Shown here piece after piece: positions 26,320-35,565 of a stretch of DNA of 64,000 nucleotides. Position numbers and translations under genes: made by a program. Source of the stretch: TMED13 sp042090305 (GTDB lineage Bacteria; Pseudomonadota; Alphaproteobacteria; Methylaequorales; Methylaequoraceae); assembly GCA_042090305.1 (NCBI GenBank), contig JBELJQ010000005.1, positions 1 through 64,000 of the forward strand. Reading direction: 5' to 3'. Each line of letters starts with the position of its first letter. Within the stretch, counting starts at the first letter, position 1. The notes under the pieces are model-generated. The model made no database searches. It was given only the letters and a program-made list of their open reading frames with translations, and was not told the origin of the DNA.

Positions 26320-27084
26320 ATGGAACAAATAAGTTTTCAAGAAAACACAATTTTTTCAGGATTAGTTTCACACACCAGATTATTACCCTTTCAGCATACA
26401 TTTAAATATAGAGTTAATTATTTCTGGTTTAGTTTAGATAATTTTAGAAAATATAAATTTTTCAAAAAGAATGAATTCAGTTTATTCTCTTTTTACGATA
26501 AAGATCATGGTCCAATTGAGAAGGATGTGGACTTATATGAATATTTGAAGAAAAAAATTGATTCTAAAGTGTTAAGTATATCACATATTAAGGCATTTTG
26601 TTTGCCTAGAATTGTAGGTTATAACTTTAACCCAATATCAATTTTTGTTTGTTATAATTCAAGAAAAATTCCCAATACAATAATTTTTGAAGTAAATAAT
26701 ACATTCAGAGAAAGACATATATATTCATGTAAGATTTTAAGAGAAAAGGAGATTTTTAATCTTAAGAAAAAATTTTATGTTTCTCCCTTTTTTTCTGTTG
26801 AAGGGTATTACAAAGTTCAATTTAAAATAAATAACAAAAAAATTAACTTGATTATCGATTATTATTTGAATAAAAAAAAAGTATTTAACGCATCGTTTAA
26901 TGGTATCCCTAGAAAAATGAGTAACTCAAACTTAATTAAAACTTTTTTATTATCTTTGACCCAAAATATTAAAGTAACTCTCTCGATATATATTCAAGCC
27001 TTGAAACTTTTTTTAAAAGGAGCCAGATATATTAAACGTCCAAAATTTTCAAAAACTATTTTTACAAATACAAATGACCAGTAA
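26320..27084 (+). CDS. DUF1365 protein
   Basis: A 254-residue protein with S-G-L-V-S-H-T-R-L-L-P-F-Q-H-T-F-K-Y at the start, L-P-R-I-V-G-Y-N-F-N-P-I-S-I-F-V-C-Y in the middle and E-V-N-N-T-F-R-E-R-H, all DUF1365 hallmarks. It starts 1 bp after the flavoprotein and overlaps the methyltransferase by 11 bp. In Rhodobacter the homologous position is, from memory, UfaO, needed for the oxygen-dependent furan-forming step. The His-rich start hints at metal binding, which is inference. Confidence 0.85.
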   Translation: MEQISFQENTIFSGLVSHTRLLPFQHTFKYRVNYFWFSLDNFRKYKFFKKNEFSLFSFYDKDHGPIEKDVDLYEYLKKKIDSKVLSISHIKAFCLPRIVGYNFNPISIFVCYNSRKIPNTIIFEVNNTFRERHIYSCKILREKEIFNLKKKFYVSPFFSVEGYYKVQFKINNKKINLIIDYYLNKKKVFNASFNGIPRKMSNSNLIKTFLLSLTQNIKVTLSIYIQALKLFLKGARYIKRPKFSKTIFTNTNDQ

Positions 27085-28264
27085 TTCAGATTTTAAGCAA
27101 AAGATTGATTTATTTTTGTCAGTTCTAAAGCAAAGCAGGTTCGGGAATATATCTGTATTCCATAAAAATAAAAAATTATTAGACTTTAAAGCACCAGAAG
27201 TAGGACCAAATGCAGAAATTAACATAATCAATGAAAAATGTTTAGATGATTTCTTTTTGAAAGGTGATCTTGGCTGGGCAGAAAGTTATATTCAAAAAAA
27301 TTGGGAAACAAATAATTTATCGATGTTTCTTGAGTGGGGGGCAAAAAATTTTCATGAGTTTACAAAATTTATAAGAGGAAAATGGTACATAATATTTTAT
27401 CTTAGACTCAAACATTATTTGAATAATAATTCAAAGAAAGGGTCAAAGAAAAATATTCATTTTCATTATGATTTGGGAAATAAATTTTATGAGAAGTGGC
27501 TTGATAAATCTATGACCTACTCATCGGCCTATTTTAAAAAAGAAAATGAATCTTTACTATCTGCACAGATTAATAAGTATCAAAATCTCGCAAATTTAGT
27601 TCAAATTAAACCGGGTGATAGAGTGCTTGAAATAGGTTGTGGTTGGGGCGGATTTTCAGAGTTTCTGGCAACAAAATATAAGGCCAAGGTAACAGCGATT
27701 ACAATCTCCAAAAATCAATACGTAGCTGTCAAAAAACGAATTAGTGAAAAAAATCTTAAAGATTTGATTAGAGTTGAACTTAAAGACTACAGAGATATTA
27801 AGGGAAAGTTTGATAAAATTGTGTCTATTGAAATGTTTGAGGCGGTTGGCGAAAAGTATTGGAATATATTTTTTAATAAACTTAGTGAAAGTCTTAATGT
27901 AAATGGATGTATTGGGTTACAAACAATTACTATCGAGGAAAGATTTTTTAAAACCTATAAAAAGTTCCCTGACTTTATACAAACCTATATTTTCCCAGGT
28001 GGGATGCTACCTTCCATACCAGCTATAAGTAAGCTGATGTCAAATAGTGGTCTTGAAATAGAAAAAAATATGATGTTTGGTTCCCACTATGCTAAAACAT
28101 TAGAACATTGGAGAGAATCATTTCAAAAGTCTATTTCTTCACTTAAGGTATTAGGATTTAATGAAAAATTCTATAGAATGTGGCAATATTATCTAAGTTA
28201 TTGCGAAGGTGGATTTAGATCTGGCAACATAAACGTCGGTCAATTTCTAATAAAAAAAAATTAA
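27074..28264 (+). CDS. Cyclopropane-fatty-acyl-phospholipid synthase family SAM methyltransferase
   Basis: A 396-residue protein with the CFA-family H-F-H-Y-D-L-G-N-K-F-Y (129-139), M-T-Y-S-S-A-Y-F, SAM motif V-L-E-I-G-C-G-W-G-G (184-193) and C-terminal Y-L-S-Y-C-E-G-G-F-R with Cys377. It methylates the double bond of an acyl chain in membrane phospholipid, using SAM. The product could be a cyclopropane, a methylated chain or a furan precursor; the COG2907 and DUF1365 neighbours favour the methyl/furan route over plain cyclopropanation. Confidence 0.88.
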   Translation: MTSNSDFKQKIDLFLSVLKQSRFGNISVFHKNKKLLDFKAPEVGPNAEINIINEKCLDDFFLKGDLGWAESYIQKNWETNNLSMFLEWGAKNFHEFTKFIRGKWYIIFYLRLKHYLNNNSKKGSKKNIHFHYDLGNKFYEKWLDKSMTYSSAYFKKENESLLSAQINKYQNLANLVQIKPGDRVLEIGCGWGGFSEFLATKYKAKVTAITISKNQYVAVKKRISEKNLKDLIRVELKDYRDIKGKFDKIVSIEMFEAVGEKYWNIFFNKLSESLNVNGCIGLQTITIEERFFKTYKKFPDFIQTYIFPGGMLPSIPAISKLMSNSGLEIEKNMMFGSHYAKTLEHWRESFQKSISSLKVLGFNEKFYRMWQYYLSYCEGGFRSGNINVGQFLIKKN

Positions 28265-28275
28265 TTGGTTTTTAA

Positions 28276-29547
28276 TTGAAACATATATTTTATTCACTTC
28301 CTGCCTTTGCATTTGCAATCCCAACATTCCCAGTAATGGTGTTCCTACCTGCCCTTTACTCTGAAAACTTTGGACTTAGTGTTTCATATATAGGAATTGT
28401 TTTATTTATAGCAAAAATCTTTGATATAATCACAGATCCTGTTATGGGTTTGTTAAACGATAAAAGGATTTTGAGCAGAAAATTTTGGATAATAATTGGA
28501 GCAATACTTTCTGGACTCTCGTTACATAAATTATTCCAGCTGGAAAGTTTACCTTATAATGAATATTTATTTATTTGGATAGTATTACTTTACGTTGGGT
28601 GGACAATGTTTCAAATTCCTTACTTATCAATAGGTTATGAAATAGAGGATAACTATCATGATAGAACAAAGTTAAGTGCATCTAGAGAGTTTTTTGTTTT
28701 ACTAGGGTTATTTTGTTCCTTATCAATTCCGATGATTGTTGAATTAGATAATAAAGAATTAGTCAAAAGTTTAGTCAATTTAGCTTTAATCTCAGGTTTT
28801 TTGGGGTTAGTTTGCTTTTTATTTTTTGTTAGAATTAAAAGGCCCAAAGCTAGGGCAAAACTCTCCATCAACACCATTTTGAATTTAAAGAAAAATTCAA
28901 AAATAAAGAGATTATTTTTTATATGGTTTTTAAACTCTCTTGCAAATGTTTTCCCAATGATTCTTTTCGTTTTTTTTATTACTTATGTTTTAGGAGGAAA
29001 TGATGGAAATAGGCAGGAAACCTTATTTTACTATTTTCTTTTTTCAGTAATTGGAATTCCAATTTGGACTTTCTTGTCAAAAAAAACTAATAAAGTTTTT
29101 ACATGGAGAATTTCATTAGTATTATCGGCTATTTTTTTTTCACTAGTTTTACTCTTAGAAAATGGAAATTTTACTTATTTTATAATTATATCATGCTTAA
29201 CAGGACTATGTTTAGGAGCTGACTTACTTATTCCATTATCTATACAGGCAGATATGATTGATCTTCATAAAATGGAATTTAAGGAGGATATATCAGGCTT
29301 TATTTTTTCAGTAATTACATTTCTGAATAAGATATCTTTTGCAATAGCAAGCATATTTATTTTTGGAATCCTAGGCATGCTTAATTTTGATTCTGATATG
29401 GATATAAACCAAGAAAGTAAATACTTTATCATATTTAGTTATGCTGTAATTCCTATAATACTTAAGTTAATTGCATCACGCCTTCTTAAAAGATTTAATT
29501 TTACTGAAAATGAATTAATAACTATACAAAAAGAAATAAATATGTGA
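28276..29547 (+). CDS. GPH-type major facilitator transporter
   Basis: A 423-residue protein with about 12 membrane helices. K-I-F-D-I-I-T-D-P-V-M-G near residue 50 is the glycoside-pentoside-hexuronide (GPH/MelB-like) signature, and a later S-I-Q-A-D-M-I-D is the matching second-half motif. A TTG start at 28276 is used, 11 bp after the methyltransferase. A transporter of this type is a regular member of COG2907-DUF1365-CFA clusters, so a lipid-related substrate is likelier than a sugar; this is inference. Confidence 0.75.
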   Translation: MKHIFYSLPAFAFAIPTFPVMVFLPALYSENFGLSVSYIGIVLFIAKIFDIITDPVMGLLNDKRILSRKFWIIIGAILSGLSLHKLFQLESLPYNEYLFIWIVLLYVGWTMFQIPYLSIGYEIEDNYHDRTKLSASREFFVLLGLFCSLSIPMIVELDNKELVKSLVNLALISGFLGLVCFLFFVRIKRPKARAKLSINTILNLKKNSKIKRLFFIWFLNSLANVFPMILFVFFITYVLGGNDGNRQETLFYYFLFSVIGIPIWTFLSKKTNKVFTWRISLVLSAIFFSLVLLLENGNFTYFIIISCLTGLCLGADLLIPLSIQADMIDLHKMEFKEDISGFIFSVITFLNKISFAIASIFIFGILGMLNFDSDMDINQESKYFIIFSYAVIPIILKLIASRLLKRFNFTENELITIQKEINM

Positions 29548-29577
29548 AAAAATGTTAAGAATTAATATATTAAGTTT

Positions 29578-30102
29578 ATGAAATTTTTTTTTTTAACAGT
29601 TTCACTTTTTCTGTTTTCTTGTTCAACTGATATGAATATTCAAAGTTTTAAAAATAATAAGCCAGAATTGATTTTAGAGGATTATTTTAACGGAAAAACA
29701 AGAGCATGGGGCCTGTTTCATGATCGATTCGGTAATCTTAAGCGTTCTTTTGAAGTAGATATCAATGGCGTGTTAGATGGTAATACACTTACTCTTGATG
29801 AGAAATTTACATATAATGATGGAGAAAAAGAATCTAGATTATGGACAATTAAAATTCTTGAAAATAATAAGTATTCTGGAACTGCAGATGATGTAGTAGG
29901 TGAAGCTATTGGAGAGTCGTCGGGAAATGCACTTCATTGGAAATACAAACTTAACTTGAAAGTAAAAAACTCAGTAATACAAGTTGATTTCGATGATTGG
30001 ATGTTTCTTCAGGAAGAAGATATCTTGATTAATAGAGCTGAAGTTAAAAAGTGGGGATTAAATCTTGGAGTTGTAACAATAACTTTTGTCAAATCTCGTT
30101 AA
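29578..30102 (+). CDS. DUF3833 lipoprotein
   Basis: A 174-residue protein with a lipobox L-F-S-C after a short hydrophobic signal, so probably a lipoprotein acylated on Cys15. The mature part has D-Y-F-N-G-K-T-R-A-W-G-L-F-H-D-R-F-G and R-x-W-T-I, recognised as DUF3833. Members cluster with COG2907/DUF1365/CFA genes; function unknown. It overlaps the convergent NTF2-like gene by 4 bp. Confidence 0.8.
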   Translation: MKFFFLTVSLFLFSCSTDMNIQSFKNNKPELILEDYFNGKTRAWGLFHDRFGNLKRSFEVDINGVLDGNTLTLDEKFTYNDGEKESRLWTIKILENNKYSGTADDVVGEAIGESSGNALHWKYKLNLKVKNSVIQVDFDDWMFLQEEDILINRAEVKKWGLNLGVVTITFVKSR

Positions 30103-30509
30103 TTTTTTTTATGAATTAATCTAAATATTCTTCCTATAAAAGGAAGTTTACAGTAAAAATTATACCCTGTGTCCCAAAAATCAATGTGACGAATGATCTT
30201 TCCTTTATTAACAATTATTTCACTCATTCCATCAAATTCATGAGAGATTCCCCGGTAATAGAACTTAAAATGCCACTTTATAATAGATTTATTTTTTTTA
30301 TAAAATATTTCATCAATTATGAATTTAGGTTTATCAAGAACATCAAACATCTTTTTGAATAACTTTTCTAATTTTTCTTTCCCTTCTATTCTATTAAAAG
30401 GGTCTTCAAACTCTATACTATCTGATACATAACTGATAAGTGTTGAAATATTATTTTTAGTAAGTTTTTGATAGGACTTTGCATATTGTTCAACTACTTT
30501 TTTTATCAT
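30099..30509 (-). CDS. NTF2/SnoaL-like protein
   Basis: A 136-residue alpha+beta cone-fold protein: the opening helix ends in D-S-I-E-F-E-D-P-F-N-R-I-E-G, followed by F-K-K-M-F-D-V-L and strands containing W-H-F-K-F-Y-Y-R and G-M-S-E-I-I-V-N-K-G-K-I. This is the usual SnoaL/NTF2 layout. Its ATG overlaps the SDR stop as ATGA. The family includes isomerases and binding proteins, so no reaction is assigned. Confidence 0.75.
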   Translation of the reverse strand: MIKKVVEQYAKSYQKLTKNNISTLISYVSDSIEFEDPFNRIEGKEKLEKLFKKMFDVLDKPKFIIDEIFYKKNKSIIKWHFKFYYRGISHEFDGMSEIIVNKGKIIRHIDFWDTGYNFYCKLPFIGRIFRLIHKKN

Positions 30510-31252
30510 GGTAATCTTACAAACTTATTAATTACGTTAAAATATATACCATACGGAAGCATTCGTAGAAATTTCATCATCAGAACAAGTCTTTTTGGGA
30601 AATAAATTTCAAAATTATTAGATTCAAGGTTACTCAAAATTCTTTGGGCCGCTTCATCTGATGAAAGTAAGAATGGCATTTTAAACTTATTCTTATCTGT
30701 CATCGGTGTTTTTACAAAGCCAGGATGAACTACTTGAACTTTAATTTTAAATTTTGCAAGCTCAATTTTTAAGGTTTCTGCCAAAAAGGTAAGCGCAGAT
30801 TTTGTTACACCATATATTCCAGCACCTGGAAGCCCGGTGAATCCAGCAGGAGATGATACAAAAACTAAATGCCCCTGCTCTTTCTTTTTCATATATTCCA
30901 ACACTCCAGATAAACAATTAATAACACCCATTAAGTTAATATCTATTACAGACCTGATATTTTTTGGGTTAATATTTTCAATAGGGCCAGGATTGTAAGT
31001 GGCTGCATTAAATATAATAACATCAAGTGCTTTATACTTTCTTATTATGAATTCTGAAATTTTTAGACAATCTTTTTCATTTGACACATCACCAGTCATT
31101 GGAATGATGTTTTTATTATTCTTAGACGTTTTTTCTAATTTTGATTTGGTTCTACCGCTTATAACAACTGTATTACCAAGTTTGGCAAGTTTTACTGCTA
31201 GTTGACCACCAATACCAGACCCACCACCTGTGATCCAAAAAACTTTATTGGT
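30506..31252 (-). CDS. Short-chain dehydrogenase/reductase
   Basis: A 248-residue classical SDR: T-G-G-G-S-G-I-G at the nucleotide-binding loop, N-A-A-T in the NNAG position, Ser in V-S-S-P-A-G and the Y-x-x-x-K pair in Y-G-V-T-K, then H-P-G-F-V-K-T-P. The start at 31252 (M-T-N-K-V-F-W) overlaps the DUF6134 stop by 8 bp and is preferred to upstream starts. Together with the NTF2-like gene it is a standard companion of the COG2907/DUF1365/CFA set. Substrate unknown. Confidence 0.88.
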   Translation of the reverse strand, partial: TNKVFWITGGGSGIGGQLAVKLAKLGNTVVISGRTKSKLEKTSKNNKNIIPMTGDVSNEKDCLKISEFIIRKYKALDVIIFNAATYNPGPIENINPKNIRSVIDINLMGVINCLSGVLEYMKKKEQGHLVFVSSPAGFTGLPGAGIYGVTKSALTFLAETLKIELAKFKIKVQVVHPGFVKTPMTDKNKFKMPFLLSSDEAAQRILSNLESNNFEIYFPKRLVLMMKFLRMLPYGIYFNVINKFVRLP

Positions 31253-31916
31253 CATGAGTAACATCAAAGTTTTTATCTTTATATTCTATTTCCGTTCCAT
31301 CCTTTATAAAAATCATTTTTACCCAATTTTTACTATCATCATACCAAATGTCTATAATGACGTCCTCTCCAGTTTGTTCTTTTCCCACTAACTTATAATG
31401 TTTTGTATTTAGTTTATTATTATAAATTTTTTCCTCGCCTAAAAAAGTTATATTAAAATTTATTACGCTACAATCCTGAGTATTTAACGTGGTTTTGTAG
31501 TTTGATTCAACTAGTTCCATTCTCCAATAGCTTGTTGGCATCATATAACTATTTGTATTTTTTTCTCCGGATGACCCCTTAATTTTATAAGTACCTTCTT
31601 GATTATTTAGTGTACAGAATAGAGAATCCCCATTCTTATCTGTTTTGCTATTAAGTTTGTTTAGTTCACCATTTTGCCATTTTTCTATGTTTTTATGAAA
31701 ATAATCATAAACAACGAAACCTAGGAAAGTTACTTCAAATTTTATCTCTATATCTGCTGTGGTCTCTTTTCCATTAGTGTAAAAGTTAAGCTTATGATAA
31801 CCAATAAGACCATCGTTTCTATAAACATTGAAATGGATATCTTTGGGTTCAAATGATTGTTTTGAATTTACATTATCGAAAATAATGCTTAACAAAAATA
31901 AGTATAGAAGTTTCAC
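31245..31916 (-). CDS. DUF6134-like secreted protein
   Basis: A 223-residue protein with a signal peptide (about residues 1-18). The mature part is beta-rich, with N-V-Y-R-N-D-G-L-I-G-Y-H-K-L, a D-Y-F-H-K-N-I-E-K-W-Q-N-G segment, and P-T-S-Y-W in mid-protein, which resembles DUF6134. It heads the minus-strand trio DUF6134-SDR-NTF2 that converges on the CFA operon. A periplasmic lipid- or carotenoid-linked role is only suggested by context. Confidence 0.55.
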   Translation of the reverse strand: MKLLYLFLLSIIFDNVNSKQSFEPKDIHFNVYRNDGLIGYHKLNFYTNGKETTADIEIKFEVTFLGFVVYDYFHKNIEKWQNGELNKLNSKTDKNGDSLFCTLNNQEGTYKIKGSSGEKNTNSYMMPTSYWRMELVESNYKTTLNTQDCSVINFNITFLGEEKIYNNKLNTKHYKLVGKEQTGEDVIIDIWYDDSKNWVKMIFIKDGTEIEYKDKNFDVTHDQ

Positions 31917-31932
31917 TTTATTATAATTACTG

Positions 31933-31964
31933 TATGGCTGGTCAGACTTAAGAGACCAGCCATA
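31933..31964. terminator. 11-bp perfect hairpin between Bax-inhibitor-like and DUF6134 genes
   Basis: Arms 31933-31943 and 31954-31964 (TATGGCTGGTC and its complement) flank a 10-base loop. It lies 11 bp after the stop of the Bax-inhibitor-like gene on the minus strand. The T-run after the stem is weak on the minus strand, so it may act as a terminator or as an RNA-stabilising 3' hairpin. Confidence 0.6.
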
Positions 31965-31974
31965 GCAATTTTAT

Positions 31975-32706
31975 TTAACGTCTTTGACCAAAAAGTTGAA
32001 TTAACATAATGAATAGGTTTATGAAGTCTAGGTAAAGTGTTAATGCACCCATAATTGCTTTTTTACCTTCATTACCAGTACCATCAAAATACATAGCTTT
32101 TATTCTTTGCGTATCGTATGCAGTCAGACCAGCAAAAACTAAAACACCGATAACTGAAATACCAAATTGAAGAGCTGAACTAGCAACAAAAATATTAACA
32201 ATAGATGCTATCAATATACCAATCAACCCAATAAACAGAAATGAACCCCAACCAGTCAGGTCTTTTTTGGTAGTGTATCCATAAAGACTTAAAGCACCGA
32301 ACGCACCCGCGGATATGAAAAATACTCTTGCGATTGATTCACCTGTATATTGAATAAAGATTGACGATAAAGATAATCCCATTACAGCAGCAAATGTCCA
32401 GAAAAGCATCTGAACTGTACTTTCTCTCATTTTGGAAATGCCCATATTAAGAGCAATTATAAAACCAAGCGGGGCAAGCATTATTATAAATGCCAATGGT
32501 GAACCGTAAATTACGTTACCAAAAGCTGTCATTGTGTTTGACTGAAAGTCAAAAGCCATAGTTGAGGTTAAGTGAGCTATAACACCAGTAAGCGCCAGTC
32601 CAACAGCCATGAACGAATATACCTTGTTCATATATGCTTTAAGACCTAAGTCAATTTCAGCTGCAGAACTCCTAGTTTTTACATCTCTTTTGTAGTCGTA
32701 AGCCAT
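31975..32706 (-). CDS. Bax inhibitor-1/YccA family membrane protein
   Basis: A 243-residue protein with seven predicted membrane helices and the family features Y-M-N-K-V-Y-S-F-M-A-V-G-L and G-L-T-A-Y-D-T-Q-R-I-K near the C-terminus. The start at 32706 (M-A-Y-D-Y-K-R) is chosen because an AAGGAG ribosome-binding site precedes it; the frame extends 54 bp upstream. The family contains YccA, which restrains FtsH, and calcium-leak channels; which applies here is unknown. Confidence 0.9.
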   Translation of the reverse strand: MAYDYKRDVKTRSSAAEIDLGLKAYMNKVYSFMAVGLALTGVIAHLTSTMAFDFQSNTMTAFGNVIYGSPLAFIIMLAPLGFIIALNMGISKMRESTVQMLFWTFAAVMGLSLSSIFIQYTGESIARVFFISAGAFGALSLYGYTTKKDLTGWGSFLFIGLIGILIASIVNIFVASSALQFGISVIGVLVFAGLTAYDTQRIKAMYFDGTGNEGKKAIMGALTLYLDFINLFIMLIQLFGQRR

Positions 32707-32740
32707 AGTTTTCTCCTTATTAGTAATAATATTTAAATGT

Positions 32741-32769
32741 ATTATACTACTTTTATTCAATAGTTTAAA
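32741..32769 (-). promoter_or_regulatory. Probable promoter of the Bax-inhibitor-like gene
   Basis: On the minus strand a perfect TATAAT (32746-32741) follows TTTAAA (32769-32764) with a 17-bp spacer, 35 bp upstream of the ATG at 32706. The -35 matches four of six consensus bases. Confidence 0.5.
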
Positions 32770-32806
32770 TATGTTACAATTTTTTTAATTCAAGAGGAAT
32801 TTATAT

Positions 32807-33847
32807 ATGAAATATACAAAGTTAGGAGATACTGATATTAACGTAAGCTTAATATGCTTAGGAACAATGACATGGGGCGAGCAAAATACAGAAAAAGAGG
32901 CCTTTGAACAAATGAATCTTGCTCTTGAAAATGGAATAAATTTTTTTGATACAGCTGAACTTTATTCAGTGCCGCCCAAAAAAGAAACTTGGGGTTCAAC
33001 TGAAAAAATTATTGGAAATTGGTTTAAGGAAAAGAAAAATAGAAATGAAGTAATTTTAGCCACTAAAGTGACAGGAAGATCTGGAATGAAATGGTTCAGA
33101 AATAAAGAAACAAGACTCAATAAAGAGCAAATTACAGAGGCATTAAATGGAAGTCTAAAAAGACTTAAAACAGATTATGTTGATCTTTACCAATTACACT
33201 GGCCTGATAGAAAATCCAACTTTTTCGGTAAACTTGGTTATAATCACGAGCAGGAGGATGATTATATAGATATCAAGACCCAACTTGAAGCTTTAGAGAC
33301 CTTAGTAAAAAGTGGCAAGGTTAGGTATATTGGATTATCTAATGAAACTCCTTGGGGACTAATGAAATTTCAGTCAGTCGCGAAAATGTATAATCTGCCA
33401 AGAATTATGTCTGTTCAAAACCCCTATTCACTTTTAAATAGAAGCTATGAAGTAGGAATGGCTGAAATTTCGATTAGAGAAAAATGTGGATTACTTGCCT
33501 ACTCTCCACTTGCCTTTGGAATGCTTACAGGAAAATATGATTATGGACAAAAACCAGATGGAGCGAGGCTAACTTTGTTTGGACAAATGTTCACTCGCTA
33601 TACTAAAGATAATGGACTAAAGTATTCAGAAAAATTCAATGAACTAGCTCGCTCAAACGACTTGTCACCAACTCAAATGGCACTAGCCTTTGTCAATTCT
33701 AGACCCTTTGTAACAAGTAATATAATCGGCGCTACTACCACTGAACAATTAATGGAAAATATTAATGCAGTCAATATAGAACTTGATGAAATGTTGTTAG
33801 ATGAAATAAATAAAATTCACGAAGAATGTCCTTACCCTTGCCCTTAA
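32807..33847 (+). CDS. tas: Aldo/keto reductase, Tas-like
   Basis: A 346-residue NADPH-dependent (alpha/beta)8 aldo/keto reductase. It has F-F-D-T-A-E-L-Y with catalytic Asp and Tyr, A-T-K-V with the Lys, and L-Y-Q-L-H-W-P-D-R with the His. The long loop after it (F-F-G-K-L-G-Y) matches E. coli Tas closely. Preceded by an AGAGGAA ribosome-binding site. Divergent from the Bax-inhibitor-like gene, so both are driven from the same 100-bp region. Physiological substrate unknown. Confidence 0.9.
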   Translation: MKYTKLGDTDINVSLICLGTMTWGEQNTEKEAFEQMNLALENGINFFDTAELYSVPPKKETWGSTEKIIGNWFKEKKNRNEVILATKVTGRSGMKWFRNKETRLNKEQITEALNGSLKRLKTDYVDLYQLHWPDRKSNFFGKLGYNHEQEDDYIDIKTQLEALETLVKSGKVRYIGLSNETPWGLMKFQSVAKMYNLPRIMSVQNPYSLLNRSYEVGMAEISIREKCGLLAYSPLAFGMLTGKYDYGQKPDGARLTLFGQMFTRYTKDNGLKYSEKFNELARSNDLSPTQMALAFVNSRPFVTSNIIGATTTEQLMENINAVNIELDEMLLDEINKIHEECPYPCP

Positions 33848-34692
33848 GTATTTTTTCTCTTAACACTAAAAGTTGTTAAAGTGATGAGAATGATTCCAAT
33901 AAAATTTTGTAGACTTATTGTTTCATTTAAAAAGAAAAACCCCAAGCCCGTAGAAAATATTATTCTTGAATAGCTTAGTATTATAACTTCATTAGTTGGG
34001 CTCGATTTAAATGATTCTGTATTAAAATATTGACCTGCTAATGCAGTAAGCGTTATCAAAAGAAAATTAAAATGATCCAAGAACAATGATAAATCAATTT
34101 TTTCTTTGAAGAGTAAATAAAAAATTATGGTTGAGAAAAAAGAATGGTTAAGGAGAATATTTTTTGTGTCTTCTTTTTTACTAAGATATGAAATTGACAA
34201 AATACCTCCGGAAACGCATAGTGCAGAAAAAAGTGACATATAAATTCCTATATTATTATCTATAGCTTTAGGATTAGAAATAAGAAAGATGCCAGAAAAA
34301 CCAACAAAAATATAAACTATATTTATAGGTTTGACATTTTCCCTAAAAAATATTAATGCTAAAATCGTTGTGAAGAAAATCTTTGTATAGCCTATAGTAC
34401 TGGCTTGTGCGAGAGTAAGGTGGTTGAGTGAATTATAACCAAAATACATTGCTAAAACGCCAAAGATAGCTCTTAAAAAATGAATATTAATATTATCAAA
34501 ATTATAATTTTTGAAAGAAAAGGTTTTTCTACTGATAAAAAATATAATAATTAAGAAAATAACTCCCCACAGGGATCTAAAAAAGACGATATTTTCTATA
34601 CTACTACTTTCTAATTCCAATTTAATTTGAAAACCTAGTAATGAAAAAAAACAACAACTTATGATCTGATAATAGGGTTTAAAACTTTTCAT
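33844..34692 (-). CDS. EamA/DMT-family transporter
   Basis: A 282-residue protein of about ten membrane helices in two EamA repeats. The first repeat has F-F-R-S-L-W-G and L-A-Q-A-S-T-I; the second ends with G-L-G-F-F-F-L-N-E-T. It overlaps the next EamA gene by 14 bp on the same strand, suggesting a tandem pair. Substrate unknown; the family exports amino acids, nucleobases and drugs. Confidence 0.85.
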   Translation of the reverse strand: MKSFKPYYQIISCCFFSLLGFQIKLELESSSIENIVFFRSLWGVIFLIIIFFISRKTFSFKNYNFDNINIHFLRAIFGVLAMYFGYNSLNHLTLAQASTIGYTKIFFTTILALIFFRENVKPINIVYIFVGFSGIFLISNPKAIDNNIGIYMSLFSALCVSGGILSISYLSKKEDTKNILLNHSFFSTIIFYLLFKEKIDLSLFLDHFNFLLITLTALAGQYFNTESFKSSPTNEVIILSYSRIIFSTGLGFFFLNETISLQNFIGIILITLTTFSVKRKNT

Positions 34693-35536
34693 CGCTCCTT
34701 ATTTGTTTTATTAAAATATTATTTAATATTAATAATCCGATTGAGCTTATTATCACAATATAATCAAGTTTTTCATCGAAAAAAAACAATCCAAGTAAAG
34801 TTGCAAATATTAATTTTGAGAATTCAAATGGCATTAAATTAGTGAGTTGTTCCATGCTCAATGCTTTAGTCCATAAATAATTACCAATAGTAGCAAAAAT
34901 TGCTATTAGTAATAAATATAAAATAACAGTTAGGTTATTTGGATGCACCCATACATATAACGATGGTATTAAAGATATTGGTGTCATTATACAAACCATA
35001 CTTAACATTAAAGTTAAAACGGACTCTGTCTTTGATATTTTTTTAACAAGTAGTCCAGCAATAGCATGCATTATAGAAGCTAATAAAGCTATTAAAGCAC
35101 CTAATTTCAGTTCTAAATCAGGCCTAATGAGTACTACAGTCAAAATGAAACCAAGAATAAGTACAGTATTATTTGTTTGAGCAACTCTCTCCTTAAAAAA
35201 AAGGATTGCACCAAAATACATAAAAAGAGGTGTTGTAAAGCTAATCGCCATAGCTTGTGATAAAGGAATTAGGGTGTAAGACCAGAATAAAAGAATCATA
35301 GTAATACCACCAAATAAACCTCTTAAAATAAGAAGTTTAATATTCTGTTTATTTTTGACTAAAACTTTTTGTCGCAAAACAAAGGGTAATATAAACAACA
35401 AACTTATAATATTTCTAAAAAAAGCTTGTTCAAAGGGATGTACTTGATTGGATAAAAACTTAATCAATGCTGCAAGGATTGAAAAAGATAGACAAGATAG
35501 TATTATTAGAAAAACGGCATACATTTTATAATTCAA
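34679..35536 (-). CDS. EamA/DMT-family transporter
   Basis: A 285-residue, ten-helix drug/metabolite transporter with the EamA motifs F-E-Q-A-F-F-R-N, F-T-T-P-L-F and F-F-K-E-R-V, then G-L-F-F-F-D-E-K in the second repeat. Upstream partner of the neighbouring EamA gene; the two may be paralogues or form a heteromer. Its start is 30 bp from the divergent IalB-like gene. Confidence 0.88.
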   Translation of the reverse strand: MNYKMYAVFLIILSCLSFSILAALIKFLSNQVHPFEQAFFRNIISLLFILPFVLRQKVLVKNKQNIKLLILRGLFGGITMILLFWSYTLIPLSQAMAISFTTPLFMYFGAILFFKERVAQTNNTVLILGFILTVVLIRPDLELKLGALIALLASIMHAIAGLLVKKISKTESVLTLMLSMVCIMTPISLIPSLYVWVHPNNLTVILYLLLIAIFATIGNYLWTKALSMEQLTNLMPFEFSKLIFATLLGLFFFDEKLDYIVIISSIGLLILNNILIKQIRSDEKF

Positions 35537-35565
35537 CTATAGTTTCTTGCAATTTAGTTTTAATT

